Positions 17,601-29,423 of a stretch of 64,000 nucleotides of DNA are shown here, piece after piece; the stretch's first letter is position 1; the number at the start of each line of letters is the position of its first letter. This stretch comes from Lytechinus variegatus. Its lineage: Eukaryota > Echinodermata > Echinoidea > Temnopleuroida > Toxopneustidae. The position numbers and the translations under genes were made by a program. The stretch is taken from contig NC_054746.1 in NCBI RefSeq assembly GCF_018143015.1, positions 30,717,129 through 30,781,128 on the forward strand, read 5' to 3'. Below the pieces are notes generated by a model. The model did not search any database. It saw nothing but the letters and a program-made list of their open reading frames with translations, and was not told the origin of the DNA.

Positions 17601-19001
17601 AATTGAACACATTTTGACCCCTCACATGGCCAAGATGACCATTAAAAATTTGACACCAAGTTGAAAATTGTTCGTTGTTATTGTCACCATTTTTATGAAA
17701 GTGAAAAATGAAACTGGGCATATTTGTTGAAGTAGATGACATATGCTGCAGTTATATTAAAGTCACATTCAAATCTTTGTGAAATCCCACCAAAGCCTCA
17801 TCTTGATTTTTGGCTGCTTTATACCATGGTCACATTTGTTCTACGGCAGCCGTACGGGGAGTTGAAAACAGTCGTTTTATTAAGTTTTATTCAAACCACC
17901 TATATGTAGCTGGTACAAAAAAGTGTTAAAACGGCTGTTTTCGACTCGCTGTACGGCCGCCGTAGAACAAATGTGACCATGGTATTAGTCTGTATTGGTC
18001 TATACTACGGATACAAGGCTAGCCTTCCATTCAATGTCTTTTCTCTTTGTCTTGTGTTAGGGTAATTGTATCAAGGACATCCAGACTTCTACCCTGTACG
18101 TCAATGGTAGACCTTCCATGGTTACCCTGGATTACTTTATCGACATCAACGTTGCTAAAGAGGATATCAAGAAGAAAGGACAACTTTCAAAGAAGAAACT
18201 GGAGTTTGAGCCTGTCCAACCCATTATGAAGTAAGGCACATGGACTCTTGTTGAGCCAATTTTGATGTACAATACATTTTATTCCATGGGTTATAAAAAC
18301 TATTGAAATTAATGTTTTTAAACAGCCCTGGATTATAATTTTTTAGTCATATTAAAAGGCTAAAAAATTTTCAGAACAAATATCCAAAGGAATGATAGGG
18401 ATAACTTGTCTCCATTCTAATCACAATTTGCAACATATTTAGTTCACTGAATAATAAAATTGTGAAAGGATGCAATCTTCCAATTATTGCCAGACCTCAA
18501 AGTGTGAATTTTAGTTCCAAATGCAAAATTTTTGTGGGAAATTCCCATATGTTTGCTCCAGCCTATTTTGTACACAAAATGACAATACATGTTAGGTGCC
18601 TACACTGTCAGAAAACGGAAACATTAAGATGATATCTGTACGGGTTGGGTGTGTTTTCAATTGTTTATGATCATGCAAAACTATACTATGTATCAAACAT
18701 AGTATTAAAGCTGCATGGAGTTTTAAATAAAATTTGGGAGCACGTCACCATTTACCCCTGTTTACATTGTTCCCTGTATTAGGCTCGTCGATGTATCCAT
18801 GATTAAATTTTGATATTTCAATCTTATATTCCCTTCAGGTTCCGTCTGTCTTATTACCCACACCGGCTGAATGCATTCACCGAGCTCCTCAAGGAAGCCT
18901 TTGGTGCCGAGTGCAAACATGAACTTCTCGCCGACTTCAAGAAACCCAGTGAGGTTGCCCACCCGGCATACTACATACACTGCATTGAAAAACCATTCTA
19001 G
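11458..19001 (+). CDS. GNMT: Glycine N-methyltransferase (complete, 5 exons, 306 aa)
   Basis: GNMT is a cytosolic enzyme that moves the methyl group of S-adenosylmethionine to glycine, giving sarcosine and S-adenosylhomocysteine; it buffers the cell's SAM/SAH ratio and is inhibited by folate. Exons 11458-11663, 13970-14097, 16775-17028, 18061-18230 and 18839-19001 join in phase to 306 residues plus TAG (human: 295). Visible family signatures are the N-terminus [23 protein letters not shown] motif [12 protein letters not shown] (61-71), [26 protein letters not shown] (132-147), the [13 protein letters not shown] segment with the conserved glycine-binding Arg (R177), and C-terminal [18 protein letters not shown] lysine-rich insertion ([10 protein letters not shown], about 237-247) replaces the shorter vertebrate loop and accounts for most of the extra length. 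The start is the first ATG and matches the family start exactly. Confidence 0.97.
12524..13701. mobile_element. TIR element with internal direct and inverted repeats, GNMT intron 1
   Basis: The left end TATATAAACTCCTCAAAAAA leading into AGTTTGGAAATCTG is mirrored by CAGATTTCCAAAG and TTTTTGAGGGGTTTATATA on the right. Inside, a segment of about 240 bp is tandemly duplicated (GTGCAGTGCCTTGAAATGT at about 12679 and 12929), and an inverted, also duplicated counterpart (CATCCAACACTTTTGAATCC) lies at about 13318 and 13511. No coding capacity; a non-autonomous DNA transposon. Confidence 0.85.
13970..14097 (+). CDS. GNMT: GNMT exon 2
   Basis: Acceptor TTTAACAG, donor GTAAGC. It completes G69 and encodes [20 protein letters not shown] through KEDAFDKW, ending one base into codon 112. 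Confidence 0.97.
14620..14745 (+). mobile_element. LINE 3'-end-like fragment in GNMT intron 2
   Basis: The segment ends AATAAAGTCAAATCAAATCA followed by AA, preceded by a TTTGTACTTGTGAAATATG stretch. A polyadenylation-like motif followed by short AAATC repeats is typical of the 3' end of 5'-truncated non-LTR retrotransposons. No reverse transcriptase sequence was seen. Confidence 0.45.
16541..16625 (+). repeat. GAT-rich simple sequence
   Basis: Interrupted GAT/GAG trinucleotides (for example GATGATGATGGTGATGATA). Confidence 0.85.
16775..17028 (+). CDS. GNMT: GNMT exon 3
   Basis: Acceptor CCAACAG, donor GTGAGT. It encodes [16 protein letters not shown] through HNIYYH (residues 112-196), including the central methyltransferase core strands. 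Confidence 0.97.
17821..17985. mobile_element. 165-bp hairpin MITE in GNMT intron 3
   Basis: ATACCATGGTCACATTTGTT continuing CTACGGC is mirrored by GCCGTAG and AACAAATGTGACCATGGTAT. The inner parts GTACGG, GAAAACAG and CGTTTTA also pair, giving arms of about 60 bp around a 45-bp loop. GC content is higher than the surrounding intron. Confidence 0.9.
18061..18230 (+). CDS. GNMT: GNMT exon 4
   Basis: Acceptor GTGTTAG, donor GTAAGG. It encodes [20 protein letters not shown] through PVQPIM and two bases of K253, and carries the lysine-rich insertion. Confidence 0.96.
18839..19001 (+). CDS. GNMT: GNMT exon 5 (terminal)
   Basis: Acceptor CCTTCAG. It encodes [20 protein letters not shown] through [10 protein letters not shown] and the stop TAG at 18999-19001. 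Confidence 0.97.
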
Positions 19002-19227
19002 TCCATTGTCTTACCCTACAGTAGGAGCTCTGCATATTAGAATAGGCTCTGAGACATGGATGAGGGTTAGGTTGAGCATTGGACTTGGAGTCCATGGTGG
19101 AAGTACAAAGGTGTTTTATGCAGTTTCTTGAGAGAATTGTGATTATTTTCTCGGTAAACTTGCAATTGACTTAGCTGATCACTTAAAAAGATCCAATCAT
19201 GAATGTGCACTTTGGGAAGGTGTGGCA

Positions 19228-19233
19228 AATAAA
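19228..19233 (+). promoter_or_regulatory. Candidate polyadenylation signal for GNMT
   Basis: AATAAA lies 227 nt after the stop codon and is followed by a T-rich stretch. Other AATAAA motifs occur further downstream, so this is only the nearest candidate. Confidence 0.4.
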
Positions 19234-19943
19234 TGTTTTTTGCTATGGTTAAATGGGATCTATCTAACAAATGAAAATTTCCACTCTTTTCTACACTTAT
19301 CTTAGTGATCTCAATTATGAGGATATATGCATGGAAATATTCTTTAAAATTTGATCACAGTGTCTGATCATACATGTAAGCAATCAATTATCTTGGACCC
19401 TACCTCAGACTGGCTTAAACTGGGCTAACCGATATTTGAGTCTTCCCTTTTAAAAGTGCTTGAATGTTTCTTATTATAGAATAAGTATCTACTGGATAGT
19501 TTGCAAATGAAGTACTGAGAATATACTTCTTAATTGTATTAATCGATACTGAATGGGTTGCATGTGGATATAGTCATCTTCATTCAGAATGAAGTATTCA
19601 GTTGTTTAATGCTGTATTCACTTAAGTAGAGATTGTATGCAAATTTGCTAATTTGCATGTAAAAACAGTGATTAAGAAGTTTAAATTACATCACCAATTT
19701 AGTGAATATAGTGATATATTCATTTCTTGTTCCATTTAATGAAAGATACTGATGCATTGAAAATGGTTGCAGTATGTCAAGATATTTTTTTTTCTTTTGA
19801 TGTAGTTTGCATCATTTTTAGAGTTGTGCATCAAAAGTTATCGGACCAAATCACAAAATGTGGTTAATTGTCCCTGGTGGTTAAAAGCTGGCATGGTGTA
19901 TCCACGGTGCACTTGCATTTTAACCTATACATAATTAAAGTGA

Positions 19944-20180
19944 CATTGGTAGGTCATTCGGTTTATTTTCAGTTGGTCTAATGCCAGTTGGTCTAATTAC
20001 CAACTCGTCTACTATCATTTGGTCTACCATCAGTTCCAAATGGTTATGAGACAAAGTGGTCATAGACGAAGTAATTATTGGTCCAAATGTATGAAATGTT
20101 GATGGGCGGAATGGCATTGTACTGAATAAAGGTAGACCCTGTGAGGATTGGACAAGTTTGCAATAGACTAATTGGCAATT
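19944..20180. repeat. Dispersed repeat with recurring TTGGTCTA motif
   Basis: Degenerate motifs such as AGTTGGTCTAATGCC, CATTTGGTCTACC and TTGGTCCAAATG recur on both strands within the segment. The same motif family appears at 50811-50900 and 51723-51900 (ACCATTTGGTCCAAT). Function unknown. Confidence 0.65.
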
Positions 20181-21373
20181 TTACAGATCCTTCAATGTAG
20201 ATGATGTGGAATATGTAGAAAATGTGTCCCTCTCCTCACAGCATATAATCATACTCACCAGACTCTGATAAGAATACATTTTACCTGTCAGCATAAATCT
20301 GCAGTAAGCTGGTTTGACGGTACAACCTGCAAATGGGCAGATACCTGTATATATGCAAATGTTTGTACCAAAATAGTAAATCCTACAGAGATAAAAACCT
20401 GATCTGTAGTCACAAACGTTATGCAATCCGTGTAAATATTTGCGCCACAGGGACAACCTTTGCAGGTTGAATTTTGGATATGGTGTACTATTCCTAAAAA
20501 CTGGAATATGGTGTGCAATATTTGAGCAAAGTATTGCTGTATAATTACATCTATTCTAAACTTCGGTAAAAAATTGTCCTTGTACTGTTTGTTCACAGTA
20601 AGAATGTCAATTGAGAGCTTTAGTTGTAACTTTCGAACACCTTTATGAAATTGCTTTGTGTACATTTCCTTAAAAGTATGAAAAATTGCGATTGCAGTGA
20701 AACCTGTCTATATAGACCATGCAAGGGAAAGAAGAACAAGTTTTACTGTTATTTTTGAGAACTGAAGATGGAATAATGTCCAACAATGCTGCAACCATTA
20801 ATTCAAAGTGATTTAAAAATGGCAGGAGCACTGAGAAAATGTCATTTATATGATAAAATGATATGATATATATCATAAAATGCTTTTAAAGCAAAAACTT
20901 ACTTAGCTCACAGGATGTCATTTTCTCAGGTTATGTACCATATGTGATTTGATATTATGATATCAGTTGCTGTAATTCGAGCTTTACTAAAACAAATCTA
21001 ATGTGCAATAACATTTTGCATTGTGTATTCTTAACTTGTTATTTTACTGCGTTGGGAGATATCATTTTAGACGTGTGTCTTTGTAAAGGAGTCTGACACA
21101 TGTAATCATGATCAAAATCTGTAAAAAAAAAAAACTTTTGGCAACTTGTGGGATAAAAATGAGCATGCATATTTGAAGGGTAAAATTTTGTCTCATAATG
21201 TGTAAAATATATTTCTATCGGAGTATTGGTAAATCTTGAGCAACATCAGGAAGAGATAGCCAAGCGTTTAATTTCATTTTACCCAATAATTATGTATTTT
21301 ATCTTTTTATCTAATATTGATTGATTTTTTTTAAGTTTCATTAGGTTCAAGGAAAAGTGAAGTGAAATAGGTA

Positions 21374-21403
21374 GAAAAAAAAAATATATATATATATATA
21401 TTT
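21374..21403. repeat. Poly-A / (TA)n tract
   Basis: A run of A followed by about ten TA dinucleotides. Confidence 0.9.
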
Positions 21404-23109
21404 GAGCTTGGTCTATGAGTATATTATTTGTTGTAATATATGAGCATTTTGATTCTTTAAAAGGATTTTAAAATGAATAGTAAAACATATAGGTCTTTTC
21501 ATACATTTTCCCTTTTGAGCAAGACTTTTTGATATCTGCACAAAGTATGTGTTGGGTGTTTGGCATAATGGCATAAAGAGCTTTGCATGTTTAAATTATT
21601 CTTCTTGTGAGAGAGATGTGTCTTATTTGAGGCCTTTAGAATGCTGTGTGTGTGTTTGAGGTCACAAGTGTGAAGTTTGAATGAAAAGTGTGATGTATTT
21701 TCATGGCTTTCAATTTGAACATTTAATGGTGCAGGGTTTTGCTTCCCGAGAAAGTAGTCCTTGGATTAAACTAAGATTGGTATAGTTTTCTTTTAATAGT
21801 CCTGCTTTTGATAGAAGTTATGCATATTTCATTGATTATAAAATAATTTGTTTAGGCACAATGTATCAGCAGTCCATATATTATGTATGTCCTTTCTGGA
21901 ATGTTTGGTTCTTGTGGGGTCCCCAGACTTTCAAAAGACTCAAATCAAATTTTAAATCACTATTTATCTTACTTTATGCTGGTAAGATAATTGGCAAACT
22001 TTATTTATGTAATTTCTTTGTTTTTGTTGTTCTCTCTCCCTTCAAGTGAAATATTATCTTAATCAGTGTAGATCTTGTGATTTGGGGTAAAAATTACAAA
22101 AATTTCTCATAAATTATCTGTTAAATCATTTGTTTTATTCTTTGGATTAAGTTCACCGAAATATACACTGTAAATATAGTTAACTTTGTTCTAACGTATT
22201 TGCTTGTATGATGAATATCAATCCATACTCAAAAGAAATTTACTGAATCAGTTTTAATGAAAAAAATGTTTTTTTGTATTTAGTTGGTTGTTTTTTTTTG
22301 CCTTTACATAGGTCCAATATTTGCCTTTTTATCCTTTTTTTCTTGGTAACGTAACAGTACAACTCTCAATTCTATATTCCTTTATGTTGCATTATTTTGT
22401 AAGTTTCGATGATTTAAGTAAATTTTGATATAACACATGTTTATTTGCTTTGTGTTTAATAATAAACAATGCAGTACTCGGATGGAAGCATACCAGCCTT
22501 ATGATAGACATAAAAAATGAAACGCACTAGACAAAGAAATCAAAGGAAATGCATAATCATGAACTGATATTTCTGTGTGTTACAATCTCTTTGGCAACTT
22601 TGGTTATTGCACTCTATTAATTCTTAGATTGGCCTGCATTGGGTGAATGATTATGTTCTGAAATTTAGTTAAGTCAATTATATATTGGTTCACATATATA
22701 GAGAGAAATATGTTTAAATATAAACAAGAAAGAATAAGTAGACATATTGCATTGTAAAAATGTAGAATATAATTTAAAACTTGAGTGTATCTTCATCAAT
22801 GTGCATTCCAGTAAGTAACAACTACGTATCAAGCATGTGTAAATAATGTGTACATAATGAAAAACTTTATTCTTATTGAAAAAAATGAACACTTAATAAA
22901 TATCAATCATTTAGATCCACAAGATATGAATTTCAATATCTTTTGTTTATTTTTGAGAGCCAGTAGTTTATCGAAAGAGAGGGAGGGAGGGAAGGTGGTA
23001 GGCAAATGCTTGGGGATTGTATTTCAAGAAACTTTTGTGGGAAATCCAAACTAAGCAACCAAAATTATTTTTGCAACTTTAAGGAGAAACAAGTGGAATG
23101 CCTCTGGCC

Positions 23110-24176
23110 GTCTCACCTGCATCACGCGATTCAACGTAGCAGCAGTGCTGACTTTGAAAACTACTATAACTCGCACAAGATGTTCAGTGATACTTGGTTA
23201 CTCTTATTTCCACGTTTTATGAACTAGACCAATACACTTACAGAGATAGGATGGTAATTCAACAAATACCCCCAATGTTGCCAAAATTCATTGACCTCAC
23301 ATGACCTTTGACCTTGATCATGTGACCTGAAACTTGCACAGGATATTCAGTAATACTTGATTACTCTTATGTCCAAGTTTCAAAAGTCAGATCAATAAAC
23401 TTGCAAAGTTATGATGGTAATTCAACATATACCCCCATTATGGCCAAAGTTCATTGACCTTTGACCTTGGTCATGTGACCTAAAATGTGCACAGGATGTT
23501 CAGTGATACTTGATTACTCTTATGTCCAAGTTTTATGAACTAGACCAACATACTTTCAAAGTTATGATGGTAATTCAACAAATACCCCCAATTCGGCCAA
23601 GTTTATTGACCCTTAATGACCTTTGACCTTGATCATGTGACCTGAAACTTGCACAGGATGTTGAGTGATACTTGATTACTATTATGACCAAGTTTCATGA
23701 ATCAGATCCAAAAACTTTTAAAGTTTCGATTGTAATTGTAGATACCCTCATATCAGCCAAAGTTCATTGACCCCAAATGACCTTTGACCTTGGTCATGTT
23801 ATGTGAAACTCATGCAGGATGTTTGGTGATACTTGATTAACCTTATGTCCAAGTTTAATGACCTAGGTCCATATATTTCCTAAGTTATGATGACATTTCA
23901 AAAACTTAACCTCGGGTTAAGATTTTGATGTTGATTCCCCCAACATGGTCTAAGTTCATTGACCCTAAATGACCTTTGACCTTGGTCATGTGACATGAAA
24001 CTCTAATAGGATGTTCAGTAATACTTGATTAACTTTATGGCCAACTTTCATGAACCAGGTCCATATACTTTCTAAGTTATGATGTCATTTCAAAAACTGA
24101 ACCTCGGGTTAAGATTCGATGTTGACGCCGTCGGAAAAGCGGCGCCTATAGATTCACTCTGCTATGCAGGTGAGAC
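23110..24176. mobile_element. TIR element built of tandem repeats of about 160-190 bp
   Basis: Perfect 13-bp terminal inverted repeats, GTCTCACCTGCAT at the left and ATGCAGGTGAGAC at the right, enclose about five diverged tandem units. Each unit carries GACCTTTGACCTTGGTCATG or a close variant, followed by a conserved block with ACTTGATTACTCTTATG; the motif recurs near 23302, 23456, 23618, 23778 and 23969. A relative in the opposite orientation lies within the hAT-like element at 57583-59040. No transposase. Confidence 0.85.
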
Positions 24177-24896
24177 AAAAAAAATAAAATAGTGAAATTT
24201 TGAAAGAAATTGGGCAAAGAATCCATTTTAAAAATATGTAAATCTCAATTTAACAAGTACACTGTGATAAGTGATCAGGACTACTAAAATTCCATTTGAA
24301 ATGTATTAAAATATCTGGAATTTGAGGCTCATATTGACAGCATTGTTGTTAACTGTCCTGAAATAAGTAAATATTCTGAGTAAAAGATTTGAAATAGAGG
24401 TAGGTAGTCCCTATCCTACATTGCAGAACATTTGAGACCAATTTGAAGTCTGCATTGTTATGGTGATTAGTACTTTTGAACATTCATAACTTATTTATCA
24501 TTTGTCCTATTTTGTTCAAGTTTCCGCTTCTCTAATTGTCCTTTCCGTTCAAAACATTTTTTTCTATTTGGCTTGAATTCTAAAAATTCTTATAAAAATC
24601 TTTGAATGCTTCCAACCACAGATTTAAGAGACTAATCTCCATTTGTACTGGACCCCAAATTAATGATTTTATAAATCAATGCCATTTGTGATGAAAAGAA
24701 AATCGAATAAAACAGGAAGAAATTATAATTGACTAAAATTAATAGCCTAAATAAACAAACAGTATAAGACTAGCTTTATTTGATTTTATATGGATTTATT
24801 TATACAATATCTATTTGAAAATATCAATATATATTTCTTCATCTACAAAGTAAAATAAAATATTATTGATTAAACAAAATGTGAATTATCGGTAAG

Positions 24897-25220
24897 CTTG
24901 GTGTCCCAGGAAAACGGAATGGTGGATTTTAAGTACTTTTGCCTACAACATTTTTTGTTTGTAACATTGGGAGTTTCAAGGCTTCTTGATCTGTATAACT
25001 AACATTTTTTACTTGAAACAATTATTTTGCTAAAGTATGTGAAATATAAAAACAAGTTATAGGAAAAATGCATAGATCTGAAATCACTTCATCAAACTCC
25101 ATGATCTTGTTAGGACTCTCTTTGTTCGAAGATGCTAAACATCAATTCAAACAAAAATAAAACCATTTTGAATGCAAAGTACTTAAAATCCACTGTTACA
25201 TTTCTTTCTGATACACCTGG
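24897..25220. mobile_element. MITE of about 324 bp
   Basis: The left end CTTGGTGTCCCAGG with GGTGGATTTTAAGTACTTTT is mirrored by AAGTACTTAAAATCCAC and a right end ATACACCTGG. The region between the arms is non-coding. Confidence 0.75.
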
Positions 25221-26005
25221 AATACAAAAAAAAAACAGAAATCAATGATAGTAATTACATGATTAAATCATGCTTAAGTTTTAAATCACCATAATCTTTT
25301 TAACCCTCATAACAAAAAAAAAATAACATATGGCATATGGATCTTTTTAAAAGACCACTCAAAAGAAAGGAATTCATGCAGATGTGTTCAAGATATAATC
25401 ATATAGATATCATTCAATTTAGGATAGTATTAATCAAAGGAGTTGCATGCAATCATATAATTTGCATTCAAGAAACCTTACTTTTTCCCTAGCTTTTTTG
25501 TTTTGTTTTAATACCAATGCCCACATGACACAAGATTAAAAAATACATTATTTACATCTTTCATACAAATCAGATATTACAAAAAATAGACATAGTTCTT
25601 ATATATGTTTATACAAAGGAAATCAGCTTTTCTATAATATCTATAATGTAGTAGTATCTACATGGGCATGCACAGAGCATGCAACTGCATAATAACATAC
25701 ATATCAGTACATGCAAAAATATTGCTTTACATCTAAATGCAGCTAAAATTTCATTCAATGTCATAAATAACAAGGCACATTATTTGGAATGTTAAACATA
25801 TTTTGCTACCGATAATTGACAAAAAAACAATGCCTGTTTACAATTACATGCAAATATTGCTGACTGTCCACAAACCAATTTTGTATTACTCCATTCTGAC
25901 CCCTTTTTTTTAACAAGTTCACACCTAGAACCAATAATGCAAACAGCATTTCCATTGATTTGAAATCAGGATAAAAGAGCATTGTAGATTAAATGCCTTA
26001 CTGAC

Positions 26006-26073
26006 AGGCATAGAATCGAACCCCGGACTTTTCATGTATAGCCAGGCGCCTTAGACCACCCGGCCACAACACC
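26006..26073 (-). repeat. tRNA-like sequence (SINE head or tRNA pseudogene)
   Basis: Read on the minus strand, it contains an A-box-like TGGCCGGGTGG and a B-box GGTTCGATTC at roughly tRNA spacing, with TCTAAGGCGCCTGG in between, reminiscent of a Leu/Ser-type tRNA. The arms do not pair well enough to call a functional gene. Confidence 0.6.
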
Positions 26074-26321
26074 TCCTACTTCTGACCTATTTTGGTAGAA
26101 GGATGCAAATGACATTTCCAAGTGAAATTTCCTTGAGAAGGTCAGAAGTACCTATTGCTAATATACTGACATCAATGCAACGTCATATGCCTTGTCTAAT
26201 ATATCTTTGCAGAATGAGCGCTCATGCATAAAATTTGGCCCAGAAGAAAGCAAATGAATCATGAAAAAAAAATTATAAATTTTGCTGATCACTTGCTCCT
26301 GTTTGTCATTGTATAACAGCA

Positions 26322-26473
26322 GGGCCCCATTTCATAAAAAAGTTTCTATGATAGCAACTGAAGTCAATCACCATGACAACAGTGAAAATTCTGTTTCTTG
26401 ATTGGCTCTTCCAGTGAAAGGTGATATTCCAACAAGAGTTGCTATGACAACTTTTTTTTATGAAATAGAGTCC
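26322..26473. mobile_element. Hairpin MITE of the GTTTCATAAA-like family
   Basis: Starts GGGCCCCATTTCATAAAAAA and ends TTTTTATGAAATAGAGTCC. The inner ATGATAGCAACT and AGTTGCTATGACAA form the next part of the stem. It is similar in layout to the elements at 9585 and 49978. Confidence 0.75.
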
Positions 26474-27220
26474 AGGTCTAAGACAGAAAGGTTTACAATC
26501 AAACACAATTTAATTTTCAACCAATAAGAAGTGAGCATTTCGGATTTGAATTAATTTTTTTTAGTTTCATTTGATTGCAAATCTTTCTATAATGGGCCCA
26601 GAATGTTATCAAACACCTTTCCAAATAATGATGATTTCAATAATAATAACCTATTTTGATATAGCACATTCCCTCCGAGGCCAAAACTGTTTTAACAGCA
26701 CATTAGCATCTATTCATTAAAATAAGACACAAGCATAACTGTATGATGAATAAATAATGATACAATAAATAAATATCCATGATATAGGGAATGTGTCAAA
26801 AAGCTGCAAGAAAAGCTATGGATCAAATTACAAATGAAACATATTCTTGTGCTAGATCAGATTCTCAATCATTCAAATTCACATCATCTAAATTTCAAAT
26901 ATCTTTTAAATTCTTATTGTTAGCAAGCATTTGAATGCATATGTTATCACATATCAGACTTGAATGTGTAGTGGTTATTAAGTGCCTCTTTATCAAAACA
27001 CCAGGGAATAATGAAGATAACTCAGCAAGCACATAAGTACTGGGCTTCTTGTTGCCAAAAACAAAGCCTTAATTTTAAACTGGTGAAAAATGTTTCCTAC
27101 ATTTGTTCACAGTAATATCGATTGTTTCTCCAAGCACCTTCATCAAAAGGTGGCGCTATATAAAATAGTTTCCAGTTAGAATAGAACTTTATAAAAAGAA
27201 TGATAACTGAAGTGGCATAT

Positions 27221-27360
27221 CATCATCATTACTCTTTTTTAATTGATTACCATCATTATCAATATCATAAATATCATCATGCTTTAATATTCATTAATAT
27301 CTGATTGTCATCATCATCATTAATATCACCATCACCCTCATTATCATTACCATAATCCAT
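27221..27360. repeat. ATC/ATT-rich simple sequence
   Basis: Interrupted CATCATCATCATTA-type trinucleotide runs. Confidence 0.8.
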
Positions 27361-27505
27361 TCCAAATTGCTAATTTACAAATACACAGATGGATTTGACT
27401 AATCTCATATCTTAAAGATACAACTAGATAATTACTAATCAGATAAAATTTTCGAAAGAACTCATCCTTTGATATAATATTATGCATATATTGGCGGCGC
27501 ATGAG

Positions 27506-27610
27506 GATGACTGTGAAAATGATCTTGAGGCGCTTTTCATACCAGCCCTTCAATGATAGAAGGGGGGCGGTATGAAAAGCACCAAGAGAGTGATGATTTC
27601 CACTGTCATC
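27506..27610. mobile_element. 105-bp hairpin element
   Basis: GATGACTGTGAAAATGATC and GCGCTTTTCATACC on the left are mirrored by GGTATGAAAAGC and GATTTCCACTGTCATC on the right, around a short loop. Probably a MITE. Confidence 0.75.
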
Positions 27611-28387
27611 TGAATACAGAGCAGTCCATATTATACTTTATTGCTAATCACATACCTCTAGCCCCAAACAGATTAAATGTTAGGACCACTAGTGAAACTC
27701 TAACCTCAATTTGCTTTGTTAAAATCACTTTGTAATTTAAATGAGCTGTACTGCTGCTGGGCAACTGATAGTTCCAGTTGGCCAGTGCGCCGTCGGCAGC
27801 GCGTACATGACCGAGCTGCCGCAGCACAGCAAAGCAGCCAATTAGCTTAAGCCACTAGATGCGCACGTAGCAACAAAACTTGTGGCCCCTCCCTCAGGGG
27901 TTGCGAGTACTATCAGAGGGTTTGATAGAAGAAATGTAGAGTAAGTCAAACCCCTGACACGATGATAGACGGAATAACGTCGCGTCACATGATGCAGTTT
28001 TGACCAATTCTTAGTGTGATGTATATGATACTTCCTAACCAATCAATTCATTACAAGGCTGCGTTGCTCTATAATGAATTAATCAAATCAGGGAAACCCT
28101 CTATTTATATGGAGGCTATTTATCTACTTTTGTTCACATCAGGGACAAGTAAATGTTTTTTTCCAGGGTTACTTTTCGAGCTTATCAGCCCAAATTTCCT
28201 ACAATATATGAAAAAAACTAGACCCTTATGGGAATTTCAGGGGCGAATTCCCCCCCAGACCCATAAAATCTTTCCCCTGGTTTGCATCAAATTGTACTTT
28301 TGTATTGAATCCTATAGAAAGTTACACAAGCTATTTTTCAACTTACAAGGGCTCATCAGGGCAATTGGAGGAAAATTATTCATTCAC

Positions 28388-28695
28388 ATGGCTCTAAATC
28401 AAAAGTCAAAATTTAAAACCAATATCCCAAGATTTATCCTTCCTCCTGAAACACTCTATGGTGACAATTTATTCTTAGCTTGGTCTGTTTTCCCCTCTGT
28501 TTAATTCTAGAAGAATTATATTTTCCCCTCTGTTTAATTATAGAAGAATTATATTTTCAGCACAAAGGACAATAATTGTCCTTTGCTGAAAATATAAATT
28601 GTCACCATTAAGTAACTTCCCAAGAGTGTTTCAGGAGGAAGGATAAATTTAGGGATACATTGGTTTTAAATTTTGGCTTTTGATTTGGAGCCATA
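28388..28695. repeat. Inverted repeat with internal 33-bp tandem duplication
   Basis: ATGGCTCTAAATCAAAAG on the left is mirrored by CTTTTGATTTGGAGCCAT on the right. The centre is the palindrome CAAAGGACAATAATTGTCCT plus TTG. The left arm is longer because TTTCCCCTCTGTTTAATT (28490 and 28523) is tandemly duplicated. Confidence 0.8.
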
Positions 28696-29324
28696 GGATT
28701 GAATCTACTTTTGATAGTACCATGATGATACAATATCTAAGGAATCAAAGTAAACTGTACACAAGGCTCCACACTAACTTTTTTGCTTGAAAGCCCGATC
28801 GGTTCACCAAAATCATCAATTTCATATTTTGGGGGGCCCGCAAAGCGAATTTGGTGGCCCTAAAACAATAGAAAACATTACAATTTATCAAAAAGTGTGA
28901 GCTTTTACAGAAATTTGGTGGCCCCACTATCACGTTGCCCTGGAACATCGGGCCACTGCTAACGTCTAACCCCGCTGTACAGACTTTGAAATTTGGTTAA
29001 ATTATAGATTATTTTTTGTCTAATTATCAGTTTTTTCTTAATTATTTCGGCCTCTGGGAACTCTGTAAATACAATGAAGTAATCATTGTAATAAAGTATA
29101 AGCAACAAAACAAACAACTTACCAGGAAAAATACCACCACCTTCAGCCAAAATATTATCTTTAAAGATGAATTTCTACACATGGATAGGGGTAAACAGTT
29201 TCTTTTGTGCATGAAGAACATGAATACACTAATTGCACATAGGGAAAGAGTCAAGCATTGTGTTGTTCTTTCGTGCTTGAAGAAAATGATGAATTGGTAT
29301 TTCAGTTTCTCGACCTGCCTGTCA

Positions 29325-29423
29325 TCACCTATCTGACATGAGTGAGTTGTAGAGGAGAACACACCCTTTTCCTGATGGACACATCTCTGACCACATGGGA
29401 GACGAAGGTAAGGATGGAATATC
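29325..29423 (-). CDS. NUDT22: NUDT22 exon 4 (terminal)
   Basis: 99 nt, acceptor GTGTACAG. It encodes DIPSLPSSPMWSEMCPSGKG, CVLLYNSLMSDR and the stop TGA. WSEMCPSGKG corresponds to WAELCPSAKG of human NUDT22. Confidence 0.93.
   Translation of the reverse strand, partial: DIPSLPSSPMWSEMCPSGKGCVLLYNSLMSDR

Larger units (their letters stand above)
19002..29324. other. Intergenic region between GNMT and NUDT22 (convergent)
   Basis: No gene was recognised on either strand. It contains the 3' UTRs of the two flanking genes and the repeats listed separately (19944-20180, 21374-21403, 23110-24176, 24897-25220, 26006-26073, 26322-26473, 27221-27360, 27506-27610, 28388-28695). A 162-codon open frame at 28016-28504 overlaps an inverted repeat and does not resemble a known protein. 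Confidence 0.7.

Noticed and set aside
28016..28504. 162-codon plus-strand open frame, the second longest in the window
   Set aside because: No recognisable domain, no splice context, and its 3' third lies inside an inverted repeat. Probably chance in a low-stop region.
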